Origin: Serinus canaria
Lineage: Eukaryota; Chordata; Aves; Passeriformes; Fringillidae
NCBI RefSeq assembly: GCF_022539315.1
Contig: NC_066313.1
Coordinates: 63,925,934-63,989,933, forward strand
Reading direction: 5' to 3'
DNA length: 64,000 nt
Positions 26,001 to 37,960 of this stretch are shown piece after piece. Below the pieces are notes generated by a model. That model saw only the letters and a list, made by a program, of their open reading frames with translations, was not told the DNA's origin and did no database searches. A program made the translations under genes and the position numbers. Numbering within the stretch: position 1 is the stretch's first letter; each line of letters begins with the position of its first letter.

Positions 26001-27859
26001 CTACTGCTGGGGTGCACACAGCACTACCAGTCTGAACCCACATCTTTTAGTTCTAGTGGAAATGCACAGTTGTGGTAGTTTTCAGCCCATGAGAACTTAC
26101 AATTTCAGGTGGTGAAGCCCTTCATGATACTATGAACACAGAAGGTCAGCATAAGACTATCTCCATCAGGCCAAGAGGAGGCATGTTCACTCTCTCACCA
26201 GCCATTTTCTGAGCATCTTTTCTTCCTCCCTTTCAACCTGGATTACAACTTTTGTCCTTCTTTACTCTGTTGTCACATAATCTTGCTTGACATACGATCC
26301 TAAAGTAAAGGATCTAGTAAACCACACTCTTGCTAAATCTGTAGACCTATGACAGTCATTCCCATTGGACTTCTTGGATCTATTCAGGATTTTGACCTCA
26401 TATCACACACAAAGAAAAACAATGAAACTCTGAACCCTTAAAACACAATTGCTGCTTCCCTAGGCGCTCTGGCTTCAAACTGCATGACTACACAACTAGT
26501 CTGAAGTTCCATCTCTCCTTGGGCTGTGAACTGGTAGTGGTAAGACTGGAAAATATCTATGCTAAAGCCCATTATTTAGTGATATGTATCAGAGTGATGG
26601 AGTATGGCTTTATTTGAGCACGTACACAGAAGGTTTGAAGTGCTACATCACATCAGAGCATTGGGCAACTGTTTTCAGAAGTTTATAACTCATCTCTATG
26701 CCCCTCGTCTATTGGTAAGTGAGTTTTATGAAAGAAAATGCAATAAAATGTGATGCCAGGAGGTCAGCTCAAATGTTTTCTCATGATTAATAAGAATATT
26801 GCATTTATGTAACACTGCTTTTGGGGGAAAGGCTGAAATTAGTTTTGGTAGGAAGAAGCCATAAAATGACCATAAAATTGTTGAGCACCTATTCTGGGGC
26901 AAACTCTAAAAAGAATCCCACCTCCAAGAAATTAGAAGAGAAACTCAAGTTTCACTATCAGTGTCTATGATTTTGCTGTAAAAGTCAGAGGATTAGAGTA
27001 CATAAAAAAATCAAAGTAAATTTAACAGGAAACATTACATTTGTACATTTTGGGAGACACTTATTTCTGCCCTCAGAATGGGGGGAAGGGAAAGGGGGAG
27101 CTCTCTGAGTAAGATGCTGATGAGCAAACTCAACGAGTGTTACAAGAACATCACAGGCATTCTGTGAGGCCCCAGAATGAATCTTAGTCTAATTTTAGCA
27201 ATGACAAAGCGATGGCAGCCTCTCAGAAGAGAATTTGATGCCACCAGTCTATGAAGCTGGACTCAGAGAAGTGCCCATCAACTGTCTTCCAAATCACACA
27301 ACACTTGAATGAAATCCTCAGCACAGCTTCCGTCCCCATCTCTCAAGGAGAGCCAGTGAGAAATAAAAAACATTTCACAGCATCTTATGTAAGGGAGAGT
27401 CAAGTATTCACTTAATACAGCCTTTTTTTTATTTCCACCTTCTGTTTCCCTCCACTGTAATCACATAATTTTTAATGTACATCTTGTTTGAAGAAAAAAA
27501 GTCATTACATGTGTGGACAAACTCAGTTAAAAAGATAGAAAAATAAGTTTTCTATTGTTTGAGTTTGGATTGTTGTACTTTTTGTTTTGTGTTAATGGCC
27601 AAATAAATCAAAGATGACACTGTACAATGTAAAAGTACAAGCATGAATAGCTGTTTACATGGACTTCAAATATTTTGGTAATGTGTGGTGCACAAATTAC
27701 CAAGATATGAAGAGAAGCTCTGATTTACATTGTGCAAGAATGAGGTTCATACACTATTTATCCTATGTTTATTTTTACTAATCCAAATTATTACAATAAA
27801 AGAATAGCAATACGTGGTCACATAATTAGCTCTCATAATAATTAGAAGGGGAAAAATCT
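23025..27859. other. AT-rich non-coding stretch
   Basis: No gene or transposon recognised. Features are an inverted repeat at 23482-23504, A runs at 24841-24850 and 25202-25214, and a G-rich patch at 27080-27098. The open frames at 25631-25888 (plus) and 25802-26017 (minus) overlap one another and show no domain. Confidence 0.5.
23482..23504. repeat. Inverted repeat, 9-base arms with a 5-base loop
   Basis: ATTCCAAAC and GTTTGGAAT are exact reverse complements separated by ACCAG. The AAACACCAGG text just before it is a partial direct copy of the loop region, so this may be a local duplication with inversion. Confidence 0.7.
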
Positions 27860-27930
27860 CTTACTGAGGCAAACACGCGTTTCTGTGCAATTTAAACAGG
27901 AAGTCCTCGATGATTAACATTAATTGAGAA
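27860..27930. promoter_or_regulatory. Possible homeodomain/HNF1-like site region
   Basis: GATTAACATTAATTG (27912-27926) carries two TAA-type half-sites resembling an imperfect HNF1 or paired homeodomain site, next to CGATGATTAAC. Short and isolated, so weakly supported. Confidence 0.2.
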
Positions 27931-28249
27931 AAGGCTTTTCTAGAATAGAAAAAAAAATCCTATGTGAAACATTAAACAAACTTATCTGATATTTATGGGT
28001 TTTTTCTTTAATAATTAATGAAATGTAAATAGTCAAGGGAGTCTAGAGTTTTGCTTTGTAACTAGCTACTATTATAAACGGCAGTCAGATGTTTACAGAA
28101 TACCCAGAACCCTTTTGTGTGGAAGGAGGTTACAAATCTGCCCCTTTTCCCTGTTCAAAGTCAAAAATAATGGTGCCTGATCCCCAGAGCATTCATTGCA
28201 AGAACTGTTTGCATATTCAGTTATTGTTTCTGCTGCATCAGTCATCTGC

Positions 28250-28450
28250 TGAAGTTCACTCTAATGTGGCCCTGATCAATTCTGCCAGCTGTGCTTAAGT
28301 GCTGTTTACTATAATAACATCACACTGCATTCTTATTTGGCAACAACAGCTATGACAGCACCTAAATGCATTGAGAAGCCAAGATTTTATCATGTACACA
28401 GATCAAATTGGAATTGTTTATGGAGGCCAGCGTTGTTCTATTTCTGTCCT
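28250..28450. promoter_or_regulatory. Conserved-looking non-coding element
   Basis: Contains a CAGCTG E-box (28286-28291), TTTACTATAATAAC, a TTTGGCAACAAC stretch and a balanced, low-homopolymer texture unlike the flanks. It looks like an enhancer-type conserved element, but there is no alignment to confirm it and no gene nearby. Confidence 0.22.
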
Positions 28451-29611
28451 TTCTAGTGAATACCAATACCACAATAATGGCTTTGCCAAAAGCATTACTA
28501 CTCTGCCCTTTCTAATAAGTGAAGGTCTTGTTGATCTAAATACTCTATAGGACATGGAAATTATTTCATTATGGCAGTATAACGTTTACACTGGGTAAGA
28601 GAGAGAACCTGGAAGATGGGCAGATTAACTGGAAACATATAAACTGGCATCACTCAAGGAAGCACATAAATACTTTGTAATTATACCAATATATTTGGTA
28701 AGATTCAAAGAAATAATGTAATTGTCCAGCGTTTAAAAGGTAAAGAAACAAAAAAACAAACCAGAGTAATTGAAAAACAACAGAACCACTTGGTGTGGCA
28801 CAAAGGTCTCCAAACACATTTGCAACATTTCAAAGTAGTTTCACATATTTTTCCCAATATGCCCAACAGTTCGCTTGGCCATATGTTAAGTAAATCAAAT
28901 GTCTTCAATATACAGGCACGGTTGAAAAAGCCATAAAGAATGAACCTGATCCTCCTTCTCCTGAAATTGGTTATAAATACTGCAATAGAATCTTGTCCTG
29001 GGAGTTATTTTTTACACTGTGATAACACCCCACAGTATGCTAGATGTTTTCCAAACACAGATGAAGACACATTTCCGGACAGCGTACATATAAAAAGACA
29101 ATAACAGATGAAGCAGGGGAGGGGGAAAAAAGAATAAGATATCCACAAAAAGGCTGTAATATAGAGAAGCATTGGTCTTATTAGCCTCACTATTTTTATT
29201 TTGAGGGACAGAGGCTTTTCCATTATCTTTATGGTTTACAATGCTGAGCTTCCCTCAGTTTATCCACCTACAATTCAATCTTTCTTTTTTTTTTCCTCAT
29301 CAGCTTCCACGTGCTGCTGAATTGTGATTTCTTCTCCTCACAGCCAGTACAAAGTCCTTCCTTTCCCATTAAGACAGCTCAGTCCTCACACAGACCACTG
29401 AAATGAAGAGAAAGGTTCTGAGGAGCCACAAATGTGCACTCAGAGGACTGAAGCAAAGGAAACTTCACAGGAGGAACACTGCCTTTTGATGATCAATCCG
29501 GAAGTTATTTAGGTCTACCAAAGGTCTTAATTAGGCATGGAGAGTTTTGAAGACAGTTCTGGGAGATAGTTCCTGAAAACTATAAAGATGGGACCATAAA
29601 GTATGAAAAGT
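28451..29611. other. AT-rich non-coding stretch
   Basis: Nothing recognisable. Two minus-strand open frames (28705-28908 and 29005-29223) contain hydrophobic runs that come from T/C-rich text and are not supported as genes. Confidence 0.5.
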
Positions 29612-30256
29612 TCTGGACATGACCTAGCAATGTGCTCTTGCAGACCAAAAAGCTAGCTGTATCCTGGGCTGCACCAAAAGAAATACAACCAGCAGGTCAA
29701 GAGAGGGGATTTTAGTCCTCTACTCCACTCTCCACACTCCACCTGTGTCCAGATCTGGGGCTCTCAACAAAGGAATGGCGTGAATCTCTTGCAGTGGGTC
29801 CATAGGACGCCCATGAAGAGGACAAAGGAATACCTCTCCTATAAAGAAAGCCTGAAAGAGTTGGGGATGTTCAGTACAGAGAAGAAAAGTTCTGGAGAGA
29901 CTTTAGGGCAGCCTTCTGGTCCTTGAAATGGGCCTTTAGAAAGATGGGGACAGACTTTCCAGCAAGGTCTGTTGTGGTGGCCCCACGATGGGTGACGGCT
30001 TAAAAGAAGGTTGATTTTTAACTAGATGTTCCAAGAAGAAGTTTTTTTGAGGATGGTTATAAAACACTGGAACAGGATGTGCAGAGAGGTGGTTGATCCC
30101 CCACCCCTGGAAACATTTCAGGTCAGGCTGGACAGGGCTCTGAGTGACCTGATCTAGTTGAAGATGCCCCTGTTCATTGCAAGGGGATTGGACTGGATAA
30201 TTTCTAAAGGTCTCTCACAATCCCAACTATTCTTTGATACTATGATTCCATGATAT
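29612..30256 (+). mobile_element. CR1 LINE fragment, sense, including the end of ORF2
   Basis: The longest plus-strand CR1 copy. It starts with CTGGACATGACCTAGCAATG and CTCTTGCAGACC, the end of the CR1 ORF2 region, and passes through GTATCCTGGGCTGCACCAAA, ACCAGCAGGTCAAGAGAG, TGTCCAGATCTGGGG, GAAAGAGTTGGGGATGTTCA and AACACTGGAACAGGATGTGC. It then reaches GATTGGACTGGATAATTTCT, CAATCCCAACTATTCT and a TATGATTCCATGAT tail. The order and orientation match the family throughout. It is 5'-truncated and diverged, with many changes, so it is a dead copy. The tail form (ACTATGATTC) differs from the one at 4050, suggesting a different CR1 subfamily. Confidence 0.93.
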
Positions 30257-33220
30257 CTAGAAATATGGAGCCAAGGACAGTTAGTTAGGACCTCGATGGA
30301 ACTTTTAAGAAAACATCAGTTTAATATATTGGAGGAAGCTTTTTTTTTTTTGAAAAGCCTGAAATACATCACAGAGCAGACTTCTTACAGGCACTTTTCT
30401 ACACTGCAGCAAATATTCCTTCAACTATGCAGAAGTCCAGAAAACAAAAACACTTCCCTCCCCAACAGCTGTAGAGAAAACAATTCAAGAGACTATAAAA
30501 AAGTCCTACACACATTCAACGGGAGGCTCAACTGGTGATTCACCCAACTCTACAACCATAGAAGCAGCTGAGCTGTTTAACCAACAAAGCCACATATGAA
30601 AGTCACATAATCTGAAGTGCTGCCTTCAGCCAACAGCCTCCAGAGTCTTCAGCATCGTCAGCCCTAAATTTCATTTCCTCTCCGGGATTTACGGTAAGTT
30701 TTTGTTTTGCTGTGCAAACCTAAAGAACCATGTTTTTAATGGGGGGAAAAGGAGCAAATAAATTAGTGAGTAATAACACTGTGCTTTGAATTCTATGTCT
30801 TCTGTTAACTTCTGTCAAGTTATTGGACTTCTTAGGAATATTACACAGAACATGGATAAATCTTAATATGCATTCATGTCATACTTCCTAACAGCACAGA
30901 AGGCTCCTTCTGAGCAACAGTAGAGCATGCTGTGGTTGTATATTAAAAAGTACTGCACATTTGGCTATTACATACCCATAGCCTAGTCAGTTTTGCACCA
31001 ATATCAAAACACAATACAAATTCTTATTAAACTGTGAAAGCAACAATACCTGCTTAAAATCCACTTAACACTAACATATTTTTTTAGCTGTAGGAACTGC
31101 AACATTGACAAAGGTACTCTAATTTTTCTTTCTTAAAAATGCCTGAATATAAAGAACAAATGCACTTTGTGTAGTTATGAAGAATTTTGTGACCAATTCA
31201 GAAAACATTTCCAATTCACAATGCAGCTGCCTGGAATTATGGGCCCACAGAGTCACAAGACATCCCTGGCACCTTGCAAGATAAAATCAAACTGTAATTT
31301 CTTTGCTTTTTCTTCCATGCTTTCTATCTTTTAAAATCAGCAAATGACAATTTAATTGTTCTTCTGCTAAACTCCTATATACTAAATTTAAATTGGGTGT
31401 GATTACTTACAGTGTATATAAACTACAGAAGTCAGGCAGTTGCAGCTGCAGAGCAGACCCTTAGTTTGGCTGGTTTAAATAGTTAGATTGTTTCTTATAT
31501 GTGTAAATAAATCCCCTTTACATCATGGCCTTACAGAAAACACGACATCCTTCTAAATTCATCATCAGGTTGCCAGGCAGACTCCAAAACAAAAATAATT
31601 CATTCAAACTGTTTAATCTACTCAGTGCAGATTGACAGTATCTTTATATATTTTTGAAAGCTCTTTTAACATTAGCTGATACTTTAGTGTGGGAAGAAAC
31701 TAAAAGCTTTCTACATATAAAAGTTCATCGCTTACCTTCTCACAGCTATCAGATAAAAGTATTATAAGGGCAATGAAGCCACAGCTTTCAGATCTATTAC
31801 TCCCAAAGGACTGAACCCAAATGCATAAGCATTGGGTAAAGGCAGCAGGTGTGAGCTTTGACTAAAGATCAAATGTTATACAAAAGATAGACGTCGGAGG
31901 AGAGGTAACAAACTCTATCAATGTCCCTCTGCCTGAAATAGAAGGGTTCTGTACCTCAAAGAAGTGAAATGGTTCTCACTAGATGTAAATAAATAAATAA
32001 GCAAGAACACTACTTCAGATGTTTTAGTGAACTTTCTTATGAATGGATTGCAACACACAATGACAGAACTCCCTCAATTCCGCTTTTCAATAACTCCAAG
32101 GCACTAGGGATGTGACAGCATGATGAATACCACAACAGACAGCTCCAATATGGTACCATTTTACCAGATCAATATCTCACTGCAATATAAGAAAAAAAGA
32201 AGCTGATATTAGTCTACACAGTGTATTACAGATGAGGTACATTTCTTCTTTCTGCACTCATGCTGAACCAAAGTAATAATTCATAGATGCCTTTTAAAGG
32301 TTTGCACACTACTAGCACATGCAAAAAAAAAAGGCTAATCTTGGCTTCAACATCTGTTTGAACATGCAATAGCTTAAAGCAGCAAGTACGTGGAATTCTA
32401 TGTATGTATCTATTAATCTACCTATGTGTACCACAAGCACAGCAACAAACATATCTGGAGACAGAGAAGTAACAGGATTTATGTAAGCTGTGAGGTTCCT
32501 TCAGGAATAGCTTTCTTCAGGTACAGACTGCTTTACATATCAATCAAATATTTCTTAGTAAGTCTGTTTGCCCCTTCTCTCCCCTTTTTCTATAAAGACA
32601 CAGGAACATTTCTTACTGAAGCTACAGTGGGTACCATTTTAAAAGTCTTCATTTGCCAACAGCAATCACACAGAGTTTTTTTTCCCCTGTACTTCAAATA
32701 GGAAATGAGTGGGAGCTCTCAGTTACTGCTGTGTGATAAGTCCTTGCAAATTTAACCTTTTTATAGCAACTACTGTAGCTTTCAAAATAGAAAACAAATA
32801 GCATGCCTTGGTAAAAATAATATATCTAAGGCTAGCAGAAAGAAACTCTAAAATAGACATTATCAGATATGTGTTTGCTTTGAATGTTCCCCAGTATTCT
32901 CAGAAGAAAACTAATGGGGAAAAAAATTCTCTCATGTGAAAAATAATATTGGACTTTATTCTACTCTGAAAATGCCATAAATACCTTTCTTGAATATAAC
33001 CTAATAGGTATAGTTGGATAGGTAAAATAATGTAGCTATTTTTGCCTCTGGCAATGTGAAAGATAACTCAAATGATCAAATTAATTAGTTCTGTTGTTTG
33101 ACATCTGTCTTTATTTCCTATTGATTGTTCTCCTTTGCAATACAATCTAGAGAAGTCAAACTTTAGACTACTTCAAACTTCTTTAACATTCAAGAGTACC
33201 TACAAATTATGTGACATACC

Positions 33221-33248
33221 TTTTTTTTTTTTCTCTCTCTCTCTTTTC
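33221..33248. repeat. Polypyrimidine tract: T run followed by CT dinucleotides
   Basis: About twelve T residues followed by six CT units and TTTTCT. It looks like a splice-acceptor polypyrimidine tract by composition, but there is no open downstream exon that I can support. Confidence 0.85.
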
Positions 33249-33307
33249 TATTTGACTTATTCTTTGCACAGGTAACACTGCTTAAAGGTACAGTGTGTGG
33301 AAATTAC

Positions 33308-33328
33308 CATTAATTTTTAAAATTAATG
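33308..33328. repeat. Perfect inverted repeat with homeodomain cores
   Basis: Arms CATTAATTTT and AAAATTAATG are exact reverse complements around a single T. Each arm has an ATTAAT core, so this is a symmetric pair of homeodomain-type sites or an AT-rich hairpin. Confidence 0.65.
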
Positions 33329-36229
33329 ACGTATATAGTTAATATCACATCATTCCTAATGTGCAGTTAAAAGGACTTTGTGAAAATTAACTGCAGTATG
33401 ACAGGTTGAAACAGAATATTTTATTACAGCAAGAAAAAAACAGGGTCAGAGTGGCTTGCAGATACATTACACACTGCAGACCATCACCAGAGCAGTAATT
33501 GAGACAAACAGTACAAAGTGACAGAGTTCCCTACAGGAAAGTATCACAAATTTAACTTCTTGTATGAAATTGGATCAAATCCAGATGAACTGATAAGTCT
33601 CCAGAATGAATGAACAATTTGAGTTTTAGAGCTCACGTTTTTCAGCTGTCTCTACAGGACAGGAGGATACAAACTACAACAGAAGTCCCTGCAAGTGAGT
33701 TTCATGGAAAAGGATGCAAAAGCTAAGGAAGGAAAACTACAACAAAATCGCAACAGAATTCAAACACAAAAAAAACTCACCAGAAGAAAATTACTTTCCA
33801 AGCTTTATTCTGTCATCAGTTGATATGGCTCCAAGCACAGAAGTCACCTAATAAGTAGCAGCCATGAAAGCAATGACCTGGAGTGCTGGTCCTCTTTCAC
33901 TAACTTTCTGGATGTACGAATGAGAGGATGATAGTGAATTAGGTACCCAGATTCTCTAACTCCGTATATACTTCGTGCATGCTTTACTTAAAGAGGGAAG
34001 AAGCACCAATTTACCATTCTAAGTGGAAGCCTTAAATAGGAATGAAATGTAAGACAAAAGAAATAATCGGTATAAAGTAACAGGATTTGAACTCGCATAA
34101 AGAAATAAACTGCACATGAACATAATCAGAACGTGTATCAAAGAGTAAATATACTCTCCTTGAAAGGCTGATTATTTGATGACATATGAGCAAGCACCTG
34201 ATCTCATACCAACCTGCATTTGTCTGGACTAGCAAGTTTCAAGTCACTCACTGACTTTTTTCATGCATGCTTTTATTAGCAGCATACAAGATATCTGGCC
34301 CATAAAAGAGAGCAAAAAGTTACCTTCAAGTCCATTTACCAGGCTACTTAAAATTTTATCTTCCTAATTTGCAAGAGAAAATCTGGACATATTTCAAGGC
34401 AGTGACACCTCTGAGGGGAGTGAGGCCCATAATTATATATGAGGCTCCTTCTCTTTTGCAGTACAGCCTTGCTCAGATTTTGGGTGCTGCTCAAACAGCA
34501 AACTTCCTGTCCCAAAGGGGAAAGATGGTGGAGCTGACAGAGGATGCAAGACAATCAGTGTAGCTAGCACATTATAAATGCATAGACATAAGCACATTTA
34601 CCTCCACTGAAGACTGCTCAAAGACTCAGGCATTAGTGAGTTGCAAACTAACTCAGAAAATACTGTACAGTGAGGAAGGGACTCTGTTATGTGTTGCACA
34701 GTATTACATCAAAATTTATTGACTGTTCAACTTCTAAACTGACAATGAATGCAAGAAAGAGGGAGAAACTCCTAAGAATGACAAATTTTTCATGATGAAC
34801 ACACTTTTCCCATTTAACTACTCTGAGACTGAATTCCCACATATTCAGTTCAACGATCGAAGAAACCTGGATTGAAGAAACCAAAGATGGAAGAAAAACC
34901 TGGAGCAGTTTTATTTATTTACACAGTAGTAAAGTCTTCCACTATAACCTGAGAATTTTGTACTGCATTTAGGAAAATACTTAACTGCTTAAATGTGGAT
35001 TGCGTTAGGTTTATGGCTTTATGGACCCTAAGCTACTGTAACAGAACCTTTCTGGTTCCATTTCCTTTGTTCTATATACCATGCTACATCTATATACTGT
35101 TCAAAATACCATAAAACCCGCTTTGCAAGAAATTATAAGAACTTTCCCACAAACTGTATACATTGATTAAGTGCAGCACGTGTGCTAAGTTAACATGGAT
35201 ATTTTTAACCAAGAAATACTCCATGAAAAAATCCTCTAAAAGACCAATTATTAAAAAGGCAAAAAAAATTTTGGTGTATCAGGATTCTTCCCTTATACTA
35301 TAAGCTATTTAAGTTTTTGCCCTTAGAACAATGAGACCTACGACTTTGGCCTTGTGGCACTCTGATGTCAAGTCAGTAATAAATCTGGATCAATAAGAAT
35401 TACACTTCTGTGAAGCCTAAACCATTGAAACTCTTACATAATTGTTAAAAAAACATTTTTCCTTAAATTAACCAATATCTCTGAAATGCAATACAATCAC
35501 ATAATAAAACAATATGAAGGACAACTGTTTCTTAAATCTTGCTTTTTTCCCTTAAGTAGCTATAGCTTAAAAAATCAACAGATTATCATCAACATGAACA
35601 TTGGATGATAAGCATTTTAAGACCTAAATCCTAAATGAGCAAAAGTACCTAAGATGCATCAGAACATAGAAAAATGAGAAAAACAGAAGAGTCACCTTTA
35701 CTAGTAGCAGTAAACCCAATTCTAGACAAAAGTCCAAGATTTGTTAACTATTATGATTGGTACAAAGTATTGCTTTGTCAGAAATCATCTTTCTGTCTTT
35801 AGTGATTCCTAAAGAGACAGAGGCACATTATCTGTATGCCATGGACTAATAAAACATCATCTCTGGAGAAGAATACAGAGAATGTTTAGGAAAGTTCATC
35901 AAATGTAACATCCCACAACTGCACGTGAAGTATACTTTTCATAAAAATATCTCATAATGTGTCCTCATACATCTCAAGTTAAAACATCACTTAGGAGTTC
36001 ATTAGTAATACACAAATCTAGGGAAAGTGAAACCTATCAAAGGGTGTGACTCAGAGAAACCATGCTTAGTTCTACCCTAAGTTTTAAAACAAGTATTACC
36101 TCTGATGACTGCGAGATTGGGTTTAGCCCAAAAGCAAAAAATGTAAATTATTGGGGAAAAAAAAAAACACCAAAAAATCAAATTATTAAATAAATAAAGA
36201 CTCTCTCATTACTGAGCCTTTTAAAGACT

Positions 36230-36360
36230 GGGAAGTTAAAATGACGGCGTTCTGGGACTGTCCCGGGGACTGTGGCGGGGCTCCCTGCGCTCCTTGCGGG
36301 GCCGAGGCACCCAGTGACCCCCCCGCTCCCGCCCGGGCTGCTGTCGCAGGGCTTTGTCTC
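36230..36360. promoter_or_regulatory. Small GC-rich spike with a GC box
   Basis: A sharp rise in G+C and CpG in otherwise AT-rich DNA, with a GGCGGGGC GC box (36274-36281), CCCGGGGAC, GGGGCCGAGG and CCCGCTCCCGCCCGG. It lies about 0.8 kb before the main CpG island. It could be a minor or alternative promoter, or the edge of the same regulatory domain. The small reading frame inside it (36241-36381, 46 codons) is not recognised. Confidence 0.35.
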
Positions 36361-37129
36361 TTTTCCTGTAGTCCTGTTTAAATTCTCACCTTGCTCTGCC
36401 CTTGTCATCAAGTCATTCAAGCACAAAGCAGGGAGCACGGGAGTGTTTACTCATTTCCCAAGTCCATTATCTCACACATTAATCACTGGTCTGGAACTTT
36501 TGGACAATGCTGAATCTGTTACCTTTTATTTTTTATTTTTTTTCTTTCTGGCTGCTTTACTCTTGGGTCCGATAGTTCACCGGTTCCCAGCTGTACTTAA
36601 ACTGGATGACCTTTACATCTGATTATTTAGCTACTCTTCCTCCTGATTTTTTTTTTTTTAAAGACTACAAAAATAAACAAGTGCATGAAGTCGGCAACAG
36701 TGTTTTCCATCTTTAAAGTTACATTTGCTTGAGAAAAATACAAATATGACTGCTCCAAATCTTGAAATCTAACCTAACTCAAAAATTCCACAAAGGAAGC
36801 GAAAAGCTCCGGGATGCGTCTGTGGAAAGGACTGGAGAGAGTTTATTTTTCTTTGGAGGAACTTAAGTTTCTTTATGAAACTTGAAAGAGCACACACTTT
36901 AGGGTTGGCTTTTTTTATTTTTAATTGTTAATGAAAGAAGCAGCGAAAAGTTATTTCTGAACGCAGGAAGTTTGTTGCTGTAGAAATGCATCTTCTAAAA
37001 AGGCATAAAGTTTATTTGCAGTAACGATTGGGGGGGGGGGAAGGAAAAAAAGGTGTAAATCTGGACAGCTGGAGGCTCTTGAACTCCACTCGTTAAAAGA
37101 TTTGTTTGTGAAACACGCATTTTATTGCC
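36361..37129. other. Spacer between the two GC-rich patches
   Basis: AT-rich with T-rich runs near 36530-36550 and 36646-36659. It contains an eleven-G run at 37030-37040. No gene is seen. The open frame at 36272-36622 starts in the GC spike and reads into low-complexity T-rich sequence. Confidence 0.5.
37030..37040 (+). repeat. Poly-G run (11)
   Basis: Eleven consecutive G residues followed by a purine-rich GGAAAAAAAGG-like stretch. Such runs are mutable and difficult to sequence. It lies on the approach to the CpG island. Confidence 0.85.
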
Positions 37130-37254
37130 TTGTCTGCACGTTATAATGAGGCACGGACAACTGCAACATTGCACTTAATGATCGCAGTTCCCGTTGCAGC
37201 CCGGTCATTGTCCTGCCGCAATTAACGCTTTCCCAGATCACCCAAGGCTACTTC

Positions 37255-37285
37255 GGGGGGCGGGAGGGGGGCGAAGAAAGGGGGG
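37255..37285 (+). other. Potential G-quadruplex at the island edge
   Basis: Four G runs of six, three, six and six residues with loops of one, one and eight bases. Loop lengths of one favour stable parallel quadruplexes in known examples. Whether it folds in cells is not shown by sequence. Confidence 0.6.
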
Positions 37286-37494
37286 AAAAAATCTGAAATT
37301 CACATAAATGAGCAATGTCAATAGTTTAGAAAGAGTTACTTAGGGAACAAAGGGCCCTTATGAGGCACTAGTGAGAAGAAATGGGGAAAAAATGAGTCCT
37401 CACAATGTCGGCCTTTTCTCCCCGCGACTTGTTATCAAGCAGCCCGCGCGAGCCCCTCCGATCTGCATGAAAATGCGCTTCGTTCCATTCACTC

Positions 37495-37534
37495 ATTTGC
37501 ATTAATTTCTGCCATTATCTCTGCAAATGGCGGC
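37495..37534. promoter_or_regulatory. Octamer-homeodomain composite plus YY1-like site
   Basis: ATTTGCAT (37495-37502, a POU octamer) overlaps ATTAATTT (37501-37508). After CTGCCATTATCT comes CAAATGGCGGC (37524-37534), close to the YY1 consensus. The same stretch holds a second octamer-like CTGCAAAT. This is the most information-rich short segment in the window. Confidence 0.45.
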
Positions 37535-37960
37535 GCGTCTCCCCGGCACAATGCGGCGGCACCGCGCGGCCTATCCCGGCTCCAGGTGCCCGCCGCCCCC
37601 CGGCCGGCCCGGCCCGGCTCCCGCCTCCGCCCGCGCCCTCCGCCTCGCCCCGGCCCCGCCGGCCCGGCCGCTCCGCCGTCGGATTTGCTGGCGGTGACAG
37701 CCCCGTCGCCGGCCCGGGAGGAGGGGGGCTCTTTTGAGCGGGCGTCTATCACGCTGCCATGGGAAAGCGAGAGGCGAATGATTCTCAGTGGCTCCCGATT
37801 TCCCGTATTTGTTCAGCATTAGGCCCACTTATCTCCGGGAGAAAAAGCAACATGTAGAGGGAAAGTGACAGGCAGAAACGCGCTCCCTCGCCCCTCCATT
37901 CTCCCCGCGCTCTGTATTCAAACAAGGGGGCCCTATTACACTGAAAGCTCCGGATCAGCC

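Larger units (their letters stand above)
30257..36229. other. AT-rich non-coding stretch
   Basis: No gene or clear transposon. It includes a T run plus CT repeat at 33221-33244 and a 21-base inverted repeat at 33308-33328. Open frames at 30296-30538, 32426-32701 and 34369-34563 are short and without known domains. An A run of about twelve lies near 36160. Confidence 0.5.
37130..37960. promoter_or_regulatory. CpG island with dense transcription-factor sites
   Basis: The only real CpG island in the window. The core (about 37525-37760) is very GC- and CpG-rich, with GCCCCGCC (37653-37660) as a GC box. Its left shoulder carries an ATTTGCAT octamer fused to a homeodomain core (37495-37508) and a CAAATGGCGGC YY1-like site (37524-37534). 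Two TGACAG MEIS/TGIF-type sites lie at 37695-37700 and 37866-37871. Flanks read like strongly conserved non-coding DNA. I see no protein-coding exon: open frames on both strands (37489-37752, 37571-37828, 37586-37822) are low-complexity Arg/Gly/Ala/Pro readings of GC-rich text. It may be a promoter for a non-coding RNA, an alternative promoter of a distant gene, or an unmethylated CpG-island enhancer. Transcription direction cannot be decided. Confidence 0.7.

Noticed and set aside
31414..31450. TATATAAAC followed by a TGCAGCTGCA palindrome, considered as a core promoter
   Set aside because: TATA-like strings are frequent in this AT-rich DNA and no transcript or frame follows.
33221..33260. 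Polypyrimidine tract considered as a splice acceptor
   Set aside because: An AG follows only after further pyrimidine and A/T text, and no open exon downstream can be supported.
36241..36381. 46-codon frame beginning with ATG in the GC spike
   Set aside because: Pro/Ala/Cys-rich reading of GC-rich DNA with no recognised homology. Long GC-rich stretches open frames by lacking AT-rich stops.
37489..37828. Overlapping open frames on both strands in the CpG island
   Set aside because: Low-complexity Arg/Gly/Ala/Pro readings present on both strands at once, as expected from CpG-rich sequence rather than from a coding exon.
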